Assembly: GCA_012861695.1 (NCBI GenBank) | Contig: JAAOOA010000169.1 | Span: forward strand, 461,501-525,500 | Source: Trematomus loennbergii | Taxonomy: Eukaryota; Chordata; Actinopteri; Perciformes; Nototheniidae | Direction of reading: 5' to 3' | DNA length: 64,000 nucleotides | Part shown: positions 33,721-43,717 of the stretch, piece after piece | Layout of the letters: every line of letters begins with the position of its first letter | Numbering within the stretch: position 1 is the stretch's first letter | The notes under the pieces: model-generated | Databases searched by the model: none | The model's input: only the letters and a program-made list of their open reading frames with translations | What the model was told of the DNA's origin: nothing | Position numbers and translations under genes: made by a program

Positions 33721-34180
33721 GGCTGCAGAGCACAGTAGTACACAGCAGAGTCTGTCACTGCAGCAGAGGAGATCTGCAGAGGAACTGATGTCTTGTTGAG
33801 TGTAGCATCAAATCTGTCTTCCTTGAACTCTGCAGCATTATCTCCAGTTCCTGAGAAACGCTTCAGCATGTACTTTGGGTAACCATTGACTTCTTGTTTG
33901 TACCAGTACAGATAGGGATATGTGCCACTGATATGAAATGTGCAGCCAAGTGTAACTGTGTCTCCTTCAGTAGCGCTGACATCTCCTGCTGGCTGGGTCA
34001 CTGTGTCTTGTCCTTTACACTCTGGGGAGAAGAGACCATGCAGAGGAAGAGATGAATCAATAAAGATGATGGATTAAAGGAGAACAATCAGTAGCTTTAA
34101 ACAGTTACCTAGAAACATGTTGTAGTTTCTATCTTACCAAAGGAGAGAGCAGCAAGAATAATCCACAGCCAATGTTCCAT
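33721..34180 (-). CDS. V14: intact V-C T-cell receptor V gene
   Basis: Leader exon 34138-34180 (MEHWLWIILAALSF); V exon 33721-34021. Open: ECKGQDTVTQPAGDVSATEG, TVTLGC (Cys23), YLYWYKQEVNGYPKYML, RFDATLNKTSVPLQISSA, YYCALQP (Cys104). This is the only unbroken V-C gene here and the reference used for V4, V16 and V18. Confidence 0.88.
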
Positions 34181-34325
34181 CTCTACAACAAGGTTTAAAT
34201 CAGCAGCAGGAAGTAGCTGATGTTCAGCATTCAGTGTGAGGATGGTTCTCTTCACAGCAGCACTTCTTATTGACTGGATGGTTGAACACAGTGCAGAAGA
34301 CGTGCACCGCCTACTTGATAATGTG

Positions 34326-34434
34326 GCCCTCTAGTGGAGGTGAACAGCTCAGTACAACAGTGTGGAGAAAAGGCTTCCAGTCAGTGTGTCAGCTGGTGTT
34401 TGTGTACAGAGTGTTGGTGTTTCCTGTCACTGTG
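34326..34434 (-). other. V15 RSS with diverged nonamer and CTCF core motif
   Basis: Heptamer 34428-34434, nonamer ACACAAACA at 34397-34405, CCACTAGAGGGC at 34326-34337. The gap is 59 bp, 7 bp shorter than in V5, V17 and V19 (the CAGCTTG stretch is missing). Confidence 0.8.
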
Positions 34435-34878
34435 GGCCTCACAGCACAGTAGAACACAGCAGAGTCTGTCACTGCAGCAGAGGAGATGCTCAGATATTTG
34501 TTCTTTTCTGCAGACAGTTTAGAAGAGAACGTTGTGTCTGATTTCAGAGATCTGCTAGTCTTGTAAAACTTGTTCCTAGATGAGAGAAGATGAACTCTGG
34601 TGGTTTTCCTGGATATTGTCGATACCAAGAAAATCATCCACAGCCTTGGAGTATCTGTAGGACAGAGTAACAGAGCTGCCTTCTGGACTGAACTCTTCTT
34701 TCTGTAATGCAGTGAGATCTTCACAGCTGACCCCTGAAGAGAGGAGTAATTCAAAAGACTCAGTTAATAGATCACATTTGATCAACATTAGAAGTTAACG
34801 TTTTCATGCAGAATGTTACGTACCTCTTAGAATGGAAACTAACAGTAGGGAATGTAAATAATAGTCTAATGACAGCAT
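34435..34878 (-). pseudogene. V15: V-B V gene with multiple indels
   Basis: Leader 34824-34878 is open. The V exon 34435-34733 reads GVSCEDL...TLSYRYSK and then loses frame near 34,625-34,640 (the WYRQ region), with further losses near 34,578 and 34,552. More damaged than V5, its counterpart. Confidence 0.82.
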
Positions 34879-35650
34879 GTTGAATGAAGGTGATGATGAT
34901 GGTCTGTGTTGAACTCTGGTGAATATGGAAGTTCCTCTCTCTTCTATAGTTCAGGAACATCTTAGCTCCTCCCTGAATCTCTCTGTCTCCTCTTAGATCT
35001 GTATTTCACTTCTCTCAGTTACACTTCTCCTGGGTAACAGATCCAAAGGCAGTCTGTAAATAAAAAGCAGAGGACCTATTGAACCCTGTGGTACACCACA
35101 TAAATCACAGACCAACAGAGTAATTGTGTTTTATAAAGATAAGAACAAAAGCAATCAAAACTTGAGTGTGTGATGTGTACCAGTTTATTGAGAGAGGTGA
35201 TTTCAAGTGTTTGATCAGTCAGTAAAGAAAACGTAATAAAACAATGACAGGCGTTAACGTGAAGTCACATTAGTGAGAGGTGTTTCATCAAGAGAAATGT
35301 GTTTTAAATATCTTAATCTAATGAGAATATTTCTTCAGATCCGACATTTAAAAGGTCTTGAACACCACAACACAAGCTGCTGTTCCAATATAACCTATCA
35401 TCACATATTGCTTAGACAGAAGCTGAATCCAATGACAAAGTGAGAGGACCTAGCATTGAACCCTGTGGTACACCACGTGAAATCACAGACTCAAAGAAAA
35501 CAGAAAAAAATGTATTTTAAATTCATGGAGACTACTTACTTTTATTTCAGCCTGTGATAAAAGGCCAGATTTACTTCCTGAGTTGAACATTGGAACCTGT
35601 GGATGTGAATCAAAGACAGTACATGTGTTTGAATGGTAGGGAACAATTGT
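34879..35650. repeat. V15 5' flank and spacer with LINE RT scraps
   Basis: V-B 5' flank, RT scraps near 35,075 and 35,448, then V 3' flank sequence that ends abruptly at AACAATTGTTAAC, where TTAA element copy 3a begins. Confidence 0.5.
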
Positions 35651-36788
35651 TAACGGGAAGAAACGTAGCTAACTGACGATACGAACCATTTTTACCGAAA
35701 CAAAACACAAGTCTCACAAGAAGCGTCTAAATGAGCCCTGAGTGAAAAAATGCTAACGCACTTAGCACAGAACTCAGGGTAGATATACTTTATTACTTAT
35801 CGGATCTGCACAACAAGATATCAGATTAAAGCCGAGATTAACCCCGGCAGGGGAAGCGAACCCAGACATCATACGATGTAGCTTTACGGAGCAAAAACGG
35901 CAAATAGTCTTACCTTTGTTGTTTTTCTGATCAAAAGTTGTGTTTAATGGCATTACAACGATAAAAACGCTGCTGAAGGTTAATCCATAGGTTAATCCAA
36001 TGTGTCTGTGTCACTTTGAAATGATTACTGATAATCCATCATTCCATTTTTGTCAAAAACGGAGATTTCATATGAGCTGCTATTAGAGCTACAACCAGCT
36101 TCCGGTTTTGGGCAAATTGCGTGCGCACCACTCTCTCTCCTCAATGGAAATGTTTAGATGGATGTAGGAACTTCCCCTGGATTATATTGGCTCTGACGGT
36201 TCAAAAGAGATGTCAATCATCAAAATCGACCAAGGGAGGCAAAAGATGGCAAATCCACCCAAATGACCCCAGAAGTGTTTTGTTTTTTGCTAAACCTCTC
36301 TAAAAAGGTAAAATGTCACTTGTTTTGCATCAACCTGATACAGGGTTCTTATTAAATGTTATAGTTTGGATTCCTAAAGGTTTTAGTCTCCGATTCCATC
36401 ATTCAAGGGTAGTTTTCACTATAAGTAATGTTTTTCTTTTCGGACGGACACTATAATTTACATTCTTTTACTATGTTCAATCTGAATTTACTTTAAAATA
36501 AAAACATTCTATATTGATTCTGACTTTTCTACATCCAACACACAGGTTTATCATTACTTTGAGAAAAAAGATTATTAATTTACCCCTTTTAGAAGTGAAG
36601 ATATAGTCATTTGTTCTGGGAATGTCATTTTCGAGCCTGAGACCTGAAAAACAGGCTCAGGGGTTAACAGGTTAAGTGGGTATGACACATTAATAGGTTG
36701 TTAAATGTTAAGAAGCCCTGAGACACAGTTTTGTTAAAAAAAAACCTGCAGCCCCTGCGGGCGGGGACTGCCGGGCTTAACAGGTTAA
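35651..36788. mobile_element. TTAA-target MITE, left-truncated, copy 3a
   Basis: Starts internally at CGGGAAGAAACGTAGC and continues like 2,535-3,578 to a TTAACAGGTTAAG end (36,664-36,676). About 110 bp more (with CCTGCAGCCCCTGCGGGC) leads to a second GCTTAACAGGTTAA end at 36,775-36,788, so two TTAA ends are stacked. Confidence 0.6.
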
Positions 36789-36840
36789 ACATCAATAGTT
36801 TGTGAGGATACAGTAATGTAATCTACCTGCTTGAAATCTA
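36789..36840. other. Micro-inverted piece of V 3' flank between TTAA inverted ends, copy 1
   Basis: ACATCAATAGTTTGTGAGG...GCTTGAAATCTA is the reverse complement of the flank found upright next to V6 and V8. It lies between CTTAACAGGTTAA and TTAACCTGTTAA. A second copy is at 40,026-40,078. Confidence 0.75.
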
Positions 36841-36863
36841 TTAACCTGTTAACAGAGAGAGAC

Positions 36864-36948
36864 TCCCTCTGGTGGATGCTGTGCAGTATTGTGCTGTCTT
36901 TGCTCCAGAGGTTTGTGTACAGAGTGGTGTGTGTTTCCTGTCACTGTG
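36864..36948 (-). other. V16 RSS with 23-bp spacer and CTCF-like motif
   Basis: Heptamer 36942-36948, nonamer ACACAAACC at 36910-36918, spacer 23 bp (22 elsewhere in the array), motif 36864-36875. Confidence 0.85.
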
Positions 36949-37405
36949 GGCCTCAGAGCACAGTAGTACACAGCAGAGTCTGTCACTGCAGCAGAGGAGA
37001 TCTGCAGAGGAACTGATGTCTTTTGAGTGTAGCATCAAATCTGTCTTTCTTGAACTCTTCAGCATTATCTCCAGTTCTTGAGAAACGCTTCAGCATGTAC
37101 TTTGGGTAACCATTGACTTCTTGTTTGTACCAGAACAGATAGGCTGTATTAGATGTCTGAAATGTGCAGCCAAGTGTAACTGTGTCTCCTTCAGTAGCGC
37201 TGACATCTCCTGCTGGCTGGGTCACTGTGTCTTGTCCTTTACACTCTGGGGAAGAAGAGACCATGCAGAGGAAGAGATGAATCAATAAAGATGATGGATT
37301 AAAGGAGAACAATCAGTAGCTTTAAACAGTTACCTAGAAACATGTTGTAGTTTCTATCTTACCAAAGGAGAGAGCAGCAAGAATAATCCACAGCCAATGT
37401 TCCAT
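36949..37405 (-). pseudogene. V16: V-C V gene, one-base frameshift
   Basis: Leader 37363-37405; V exon 36949-37245. TVTLGCTFQTSNTAYLFWYKQE and KRFSRTGDNAEEFKKDRFDATL are in frame. A missing G near 37,023 then shifts SVPLQISSA and the Cys104 region. Otherwise close to V18. Confidence 0.82.
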
Positions 37406-37550
37406 CTCTACAACAAGGTTTAAATCAGCAGCAGGAAGTAGCTGATGTTCAGCATTCAATGTGAGGATGGTTCTCTTCACAGCAGCACTTCTTATTGACT
37501 GGATGGTTGAACACAGTGCAGAAGACGTGCACCGCCTACTTGATAATGTG

Positions 37551-37666
37551 GCCCTCTAGTGGAGGTGAACAGCTCAGTACAACAGTGTGGAGAAAAGGCT
37601 TCCAGCAGCTTGTCAGTGTGTCAGCTGGTGTTTGTGTACAGAGTGTTGGTGTTTCCTGTCACTGTG
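37551..37666 (-). other. V17 RSS with diverged nonamer and CTCF core motif
   Basis: Heptamer 37660-37666, nonamer ACACAAACA at 37629-37637, CCACTAGAGGGC at 37551-37562, gap 66 bp. Confidence 0.82.
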
Positions 37667-38106
37667 GGCCTCACAGCACAGTAGAACACAGCAGAGTCTG
37701 TCACTGCAGCAGAGGAGATGCTCAGATTGATTTGGTTTGACTCCACTGTAATATTCAGTCCAGGGATCAGATTATTCATAATGTTTCCAGTTCCTAAATG
37801 AGAGAAGATGAACTCTGGTGGTTTTCCTGGATATTGTCGATACCAGAAGAAACTATCACCACCAGCTGCTTGTTTGGAGTATCTGTAGGACAGAGTAACA
37901 GAGCTGCCTTCTGGACTGAACTCTTCTTTCTGTAATGCAGTGAGATCTTCACAGCTGACCCCTGAAGAGAGGAGTAATTCAAAAGACTCAGTTAATAGAT
38001 CACATTTGATCAACATTAGAAGTTAACGTCTTCATGCAGAATGTTACGTACCTCTTAGAATGGAAACTAACAGTAGGGAATGTAAATAATAGTCTAATGA
38101 CAGCAT
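37667..38106 (-). CDS. V17: intact V-B T-cell receptor V gene
   Basis: Leader exon 38052-38106 (MLSLDYYLHSLLLVSILR); V exon 37667-37961. Open: GVSCEDLTALQKEEF, TLSYRYSKQAAGGDSFFWYR, NLIPGLNITVESNQINLSIS, FYCAVRP. Tyr replaces Cys23. Only 145 bp separate its CTCF-like motif from the V16 ATG, so V16 and V17 form a compact pair. Same architecture as V18/V19. Confidence 0.87.
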
Positions 38107-38880
38107 GTTGAATGAAGGTGATGATGATGGTCTGTGTTGAACTCTGGTGAATATGGAAGTTCCTCTCTCTTCTATAGTTCAGGAACATCTTAGCTCCTCC
38201 CTGAATCTCTCTGTCTCCTCTTAGATCTGTATTTCACTTCTCTCAGTTACACTTCCTCCTGGGTAACAGATCCAAAGGCAGTCTGTAAATAAAAAGTCAG
38301 AGGACCTAGGATTGAACCCTGTGGTACACCACGATTAATCACAGACCAACAGAGAAACTTATTTTAAAGATAAGAACAAAAGCAATCAAAACTTGAGTGT
38401 GTGATGTGTACCAGTTTATTGAGGGAGGTGATTTCAAGTGTTTGATCAGTCAGTAAAGAAAACGTAATAAAAACAATGACAGGCATTAACGTGAAGTCAG
38501 ATTAGTGAGAGGTGTTTCATCAATAGAGAAATGTGTTTTAAATTATCTTAATCTAATGAGAATATTTCTTCAGATCCGACATTTAAAAGGTCTTGAACAC
38601 CACAACACAAGCTGCTGTTCCAATATAACCTATCATCACATATTGCTTAGACAGAAGCTGAATCCAATGACAAAGTGAGAGGACCTAGGATTGAACCCTG
38701 TGGTACACCACGTGAAATCACAGACTCAAAGAAAAACAGAAAAAATGTATTTTATGTTCATGGAGACTACTTACTTTTATTTCAGCCTGTGATAAAAGGC
38801 CAGATTTACTTCCTGAGTTGAACATTGGAACCTGTGGATGTGAATCAAAGACAGTACATGTGTTTGAATGGTAGGGAACA
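38107..38880. repeat. V17 5' flank and spacer
   Basis: V-B 5' flank, LINE RT scraps near 38,308 and 38,682, V 3' flank, then TTAA element copy 3b. Tandem copy of 34,879-35,650. Confidence 0.5.
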
Positions 38881-40025
38881 ATTATTAACGGGAAGAAACG
38901 TAGCTAACTGACGATACGAACCATTTTTACCGAAACAAAACACAAGTCTCACAAGAAGCGTCTAAATGAGCCCTGAGTGAAAAAATGCTAACGCACTTAG
39001 CACAGAACTCAGGGTAGATATACTTTATTACTTATCGGATCTGCACAAACAAGATATCAGATTAAAGCCGAGATTAACCCACGGCAGGGAAGCGAACCAG
39101 ACATCATACGATGTAGCTTTACGGAGCAAAAACGGCAAATAGTCTTACCTTTGTTGTTTTTCTGATCAAAAGTTGTGTTTAATGGCATTACAACGATAAA
39201 AACGCTGCTGAAGGTTAATCCATAGGTTAATCCAATGTGTCTGTGTCACTTTGAAATGATTACTGATAATCCATCATTCCATTTTTGTCAAAAACGGAGA
39301 TTTCATATGAGCTGCTATTAGAGCTACAACCCAGCTTCCGGTTTTGGGCAAATTGCGTGCGCACCACTCTCTCTCCTCAATGGAAATGTTTAGATGGATG
39401 TAGGAACTTCCCTGGATTATATTGGCTCTGACGGTTCAAAAGAGATGTCAATCATCAAAATCGACCAAGGGAGGCAAAAGATATGGCAAATCCACCCAAA
39501 TGACCCCAGAAGTGTTTTGTTTTTTGCTAAACCTCTCTAAAAAGGTCAAATGTCACTTGTTTTGCATCAACCTGATACAGGGTTCTTATTAAATGTTATA
39601 GTTTGGATTCCTAAAGGTTTTAGTCTTCGATTCCATCATTCAAGGGTGGTTTTCACTATAAGTAATGTTTTTCTTTTCGGACGGACACTATAATTTACAT
39701 TCTTTTACTATGTTCAATCTGAATTTACTTTAAAATAAAAACATTCTATATTGATTCTGACTTTTCTACATCCAACACACAGGTTTATCATTACTTTGAG
39801 AAAAAAGATTATTAATTTAACCCTTTTAGAAGTGAAGATATAGTCATTTGTTCTGGGAATGTCATTTTCGAGCCTGAGACCTGAAAAACAGGCTCAGGGC
39901 TTAACAGGTTAAGTGGGTATGACACATTAATAGGTTGTTAAATGTTAAGAAGCCCTGAGACACAGTTTTGTTAAAAAAAAAACCTGCAGCCCCTGCGGGC
40001 GGGGACTGCCGGGCTTAACAGGTTA
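38881..40025. mobile_element. TTAA-target MITE, left-truncated, copy 3b
   Basis: Tandem copy of 35,651-36,788 with the same internal start and the same stacked ends. Confidence 0.6.
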
Positions 40026-40078
40026 AACATCAATAGTTTGTGAGGATACAGTAATGTAATCTACCTGCTTGAAATCTA
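40026..40078. other. Micro-inverted piece of V 3' flank, copy 2
   Basis: Tandem copy of 36,789-36,840, again bounded by TTAACAGGTTAA and TTAACCTGTTAA. Confidence 0.75.
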
Positions 40079-40101
40079 TTAACCTGTTAACAGAGAGAGA
40101 C

Positions 40102-40184
40102 TCCCTCTGGTGGATGCTGTGCAGTATTGTGCTGTCTTTGCTCCAAGGTTTGTGTACAGAGTTGTGGTGTTTCCTGTCACTGTG
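40102..40184 (-). other. V18 23-RSS with CTCF-like motif
   Basis: Heptamer 40178-40184, nonamer ACACAAACC at 40147-40155, motif 40102-40113, gap 33 bp (one A lost in GCTCCAAGG). Confidence 0.85.
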
Positions 40185-40640
40185 GGCCTCAGAGCACAGT
40201 AGTACACAGCAGAGTCTGTCACTGCAGCAGAGGAGATCTGCAGAGGAACTGATGTCTTGTTGAGTGTAGCATCAAATCTGTCTTTCTTGAACTCTTCAGC
40301 ATTATCTCCAGTTCCGAGAAACGCTTCAGCATGTACTTTGGGTAACCATTGACTTCTTGTTTGTACCAGAACAGATAGTCTGTATTAGATGTCTGAAATG
40401 TGCAGCCAAGTGTAACTGTGTCTCCTTCAGTAGTGCTGACATCTCCTGCTGGCTGGGTCACTGTGTCTTGTCCTTTACACTCTGGGGAAGAAGAGACCAT
40501 GCAGAGGAAGAGATGAATCAATAAAGATGATGGATTAAAGGAAACAATCAGTAGCTTTAAACAGTTACCTAGAAACATGTTGTAGTTTCTATCTTACCAA
40601 AGGAGAGAGCAGCAAGAATAATCCACAGCCAATGTTCCAT
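40185..40640 (-). pseudogene. V18: V-C V gene, one-base frameshift
   Basis: Leader 40598-40640; V exon 40185-40481. In frame up to YPKYMLKRFS; a missing T near 40,315 then shifts the remainder. The site differs from the breaks in V4 and V16, so the three pseudogenes arose independently, or are independent errors. Confidence 0.82.
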
Positions 40641-40785
40641 CTCTACAACAAGGTTTAAATCAGCAGCAGGAAGTAGCTGATGTTCAGCATTCAATGTGAG
40701 GATGGTTCTCTTCACAGCAGCACTTCTTATTGACTGGATGGTTGAACACAGTGCAGAAGACGTGCACCGCCTACTTGATAATGTG

Positions 40786-40901
40786 GCCCTCTAGTGGAGG
40801 TGAACAGCTCAGTACAACAGTGTGGAGAAAAGGCTTCCAGCAGCTTGTCAGTGTGTCAGCTGGTGTTTGTGTACAGAGTGTTGGTGTTTCCTGTCACTGT
40901 G
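40786..40901 (-). other. V19 RSS with diverged nonamer and CTCF core motif
   Basis: Heptamer 40895-40901, nonamer ACACAAACA at 40864-40872, CCACTAGAGGGC at 40786-40797. Confidence 0.82.
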
Positions 40902-41341
40902 GGCCTCACAGCACAGTAGAACACAGCAGAGTCTGTCACTGCAGCAGAGGAGATGCTCAGATTGATTTGGTTTGACTCCACTGTAATATTCAGTCCAGGG
41001 ATCAGATTATTCATAATGTGTCCAGTTCCTAAATGAGAGATGATGAACTCTGGTGGTTTTCCTGGATATTGTCGATACCAGAAGAAACTATCACCACCAG
41101 CTGCTTGTTTGGAGTATCTGTAGGACAGAGTAACAGTGCTGCCTTCTGGACTGAACTCTTCTTTCTGTAATGCAGTGAGATTTTCACAGCTGACTCCTGA
41201 AGAGAGGAGTAATTCAAAAGACTCAGTTAATAGATCACATTTGATCAACATTAGAAGTTAACGTTTTCATGCAGAATGTTACGTACCTCTTAGAATGGAA
41301 ACTAACAGTAGGCAATGTAAATAATAGTGTAATGACAGCAT
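40902..41341 (-). CDS. V19: intact V-B T-cell receptor V gene
   Basis: Leader exon 41287-41341 (MLSLDYYLHSLLLVSILR-like; Y to H change possible near 41,328); V exon 40902-41196, acceptor ATTCTTCAGGAG region shifted by a C-to-T change. Reads GVSCENLTALQ, STVTLSYRYSKQAAGG, WYRQYPGKPPEFI, FYCAVRP. Near-identical to V17. Confidence 0.85.
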
Positions 41342-42221
41342 GTTGAATGAAGGTGATGATGATGATGGTCTGTGTTGAACTCTGGTGAATATGGAAGTTC
41401 CTCTCTCTTCTATAGTTCAGGAACATCTTAGCTCCTCCCTGAATCTCTCTGTCTCCTCTTAGATCTGTATTTCACTTCTCTCAGTTACACTTCCTCCTGG
41501 GTAACAGATCCAAAGGCAGTCTGTAAATAAAAAGTCAGAGGACCTAGGATTGAACCCTGTGGTACACCACGTTAAATTACAGACTGACAGAGTAACTTAT
41601 TTTATAAAGATAAGAACAAAAGCAATCAAAACTTGAGTGTGTGATGTGTACCAGTTTATTGATAGAGGTGATTTAAAGTATTTGATCAGTCAGTAAATAA
41701 AAACGTAATAATAACAATGACGGGCGTTAACGTGAAGTCAGATTAGTGAGAGGTGTTTCATCGAGAGAGAAATCTGTTTAAAATGATCTAAATCTATTAC
41801 AAATATTTCTTCAGATCCAACATTTAAAAGGTCTTGAACACCACAACACAAGCTGCTGTTCCAACATAACCTTCATCAAATTGTGCTCAGAGATAAACTG
41901 AATCCAATGACAAAGTGAAAGGACCTAGGATTGAACCCTGTGGTACACCACATGAAATCACAGACTGACAGAAAATTAGAGACACTTATTTTAAATTCAT
42001 GCAGACTACATTTTACGTTTAATCTGTGATAACAGGTCAGATTAACTGATTGAGTTAAACATGTCAACCTGTTGATGTGAATCAAAGGCAGTACATGTGT
42101 TTCTATGGTAGTGCAAAATTGTTCATACATTTATATACCTGACATAAACCTTTAGAAATGATCAAGCAGTAAACTAAATGATTGTATCCTCACAAACTAT
42201 TGATGTTTAACAGAGAGAGAC
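41342..42221. repeat. V19 5' flank and spacer
   Basis: V-B 5' flank with one extra GAT repeat, RT scraps near 41,545 and 41,927, V 3' flank landmark with a short insertion near 42,125-42,160. No gene seen. Confidence 0.5.
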
Positions 42222-42305
42222 TCCCTCTGGTGGATGTTGTGCAGTATTGTGTTGTCTGTGCTCCAAAGGTTTTTGTACAGAGTGTTGGTGTTTCCTGTCA
42301 CTGTG
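42222..42305 (-). other. V20 23-RSS with CTCF-like motif
   Basis: Heptamer 42299-42305, nonamer ACAAAAACC 42268-42276, CCACCAGAGGGA at 42222-42233, gap 34 bp. Confidence 0.9.
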
Positions 42306-42740
42306 GGCCTCAGAGCACAGTAGTACACAGCAGAGTCTGTCACTGCAGCAGAGGAGATGCTCAGATAGACCTGGGTTTTATCCTCACTCACTTCAGCAGA
42401 CAGTCCAGAAACTGGATTCAACATAATGTCTCCAGTTCCTAAATGAGAGAAGATGAACTCTGGTGGTTTTCCTGGATATTGTCGATACCAGTAGAAATCA
42501 CTACCTGTTATAGTTTTGGAGTATCTGTAGGACAGAGTAACAGAGCTGCCTTCTGGACTGAACTCTTCTTGCTTTGATGGAGTGAGATCTTCACAGCTGA
42601 CTGGAGAGAGGAGTAATTCAAAGTATTCATTTAATAAATCGCATTAAATGAATCTGTAATTCAACTTTTTCGCACAGAATGTTACATACCTCTTAGAACG
42701 TACACTAAAAATAAAAAATGAAACAATTATCTGACAGCAT
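42306..42740 (-). pseudogene. V20: V-B V gene, V exon open, leader out of frame
   Basis: The V exon 42306-42600 is open (SCEDLTPSKQEEF, TLSYRYSKTITGSDFYWYR, VSGLSAEVSEDKTQVYL, YYCALRP) with a normal RSS. The leader 42690-42740 is 51 nt instead of 55, and reads MLSDNCFIFYF-stop. A run of six T next to a run of five T in the leader suggests a length error or slippage. If the leader were repaired by one base, the gene would be functional. Confidence 0.75.
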
Positions 42741-42884
42741 GTTGAATGAAGGTGATGATGATGGTCTGTGTTGAACTCTGGTGAATATGGAAGTTCCTCT
42801 CTCTTCTATAGTTCAGGAACATCTTAGCTCCTCCCTGAATCTCTCTGTCTCCTCTTAGATCTGTATTTCACTTCTCTCAGTTTC

Positions 42885-43610
42885 TTTTTTCATGTTATCA
42901 CGTGTGTGTCGTCTGCATAGCTATGGTAACTTATTTCATTGTTATCCATTAACTAAGCTAGTGGAAGCATATAGATGTTAAAGAGAAGAGTCCCCAGGAT
43001 GGAGCCTTGAGGAACACCACATGTCATATCCGTCAACTCAGTTGTTTAGTTACCTATAGAAACAACGTTTTTCCTCTCTGTTAAGTAGCATTCAGACCAA
43101 TACAAACAGTGCAGGAGAGTCCCACCCAGTTTTCCAGTCGGTCTAGTAATATGTTGTGTTCAACAGTTTAAAATGCAGCGCTGAGAACTAATAATACTGA
43201 CAGTGAGATTCTGCCACTGTCTGTGTTTAAGTGGATTAAAACGTTAATTAGAGCAGTCTCAGTGCTGTGTGACTGGAACACATCAAAACAGTTATTTAGT
43301 GCCAAACAGCTTTTTAGCTGTTGAACTTTTTTATTATTTTACCCGGCCTATAAATGTTCATCAGTGAAGCGCCTAGGTAGTTCTTTAAGAGTGGTTTGAA
43401 GACTGCAGTTTTCAGGGCCTGTGGGAATAAATATGAATAACAGGAAGTGTTGGTGAAGGTCCATCAGGAGTCTGGCACATGGTGGAATGCTCTCATTAAA
43501 AGTATTAGGATAAATGTGAGAGATAAATTAAAGTAACGTGGTGTTGAAGCATCAAATAAAAGATGCCTCTGCTGGGGGGTTGAATTGTTTGAACATTAGT
43601 TTGTTGTTTC
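42885..43610 (-). mobile_element. Non-LTR RT relic without the TTAA insertion, copy 3
   Basis: Collinear with 2,080-3,945 minus the TTAA element: YADD near 42,920, GVPQGSILG near 43,005, DHNILLDRLENWVG near 43,100-43,150. GATTAAAACGTTAATT at 43,233-43,248 is the empty target. It replaces most of the V20 5' flank beyond 42,880. Confidence 0.7.
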
Positions 43611-43633
43611 CCTAAAGTCTAACAGAGAGGGAC

Positions 43634-43717
43634 TCCCTCTGGAGGATGCTGTGCAGTATTGTGTTGTCTTTGCTCCAAAGGTTTTTGTACAGAGTTGTGG
43701 TGTTTCCTGTCACTGTG
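43634..43717 (-). other. V21 23-RSS, CTCF-like motif with one change
   Basis: Heptamer 43711-43717, nonamer 43680-43688. The motif CCTCCAGAGGGA at 43634-43645 has a substitution at a core position. Confidence 0.85.

Larger units (their letters stand above)
26041..35280. repeat. Right copy of the large segmental duplication
   Basis: Partner of 1-9,240. It begins exactly where the second 4.27-kb tandem unit ends, so the same junction serves both duplications. V12, V14 and V15 here correspond to V2, V4 and V5. V14 is intact whereas V4 is frameshifted. Confidence 0.9.
36831..40068. repeat. 3.23-kb V-C/V-B cassette tandem unit
   Basis: It contains V16, V17, spacer and TTAA element copy 3b. The next unit starts at about 40,069 (V18, V19) and the preceding related unit at about 33,600 (V14, V15). 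Matching landmarks (V-B RSS regions at 34,397, 37,629 and 40,864) give a period of about 3,232-3,235 bp. Confidence 0.85.

Noticed and set aside
4062..43717. Extended V ORFs continuing TVTGNTNTLYKNLW after the V end
   Set aside because: This is translation through the heptamer, spacer and nonamer; germline DNA that is removed on V joining.
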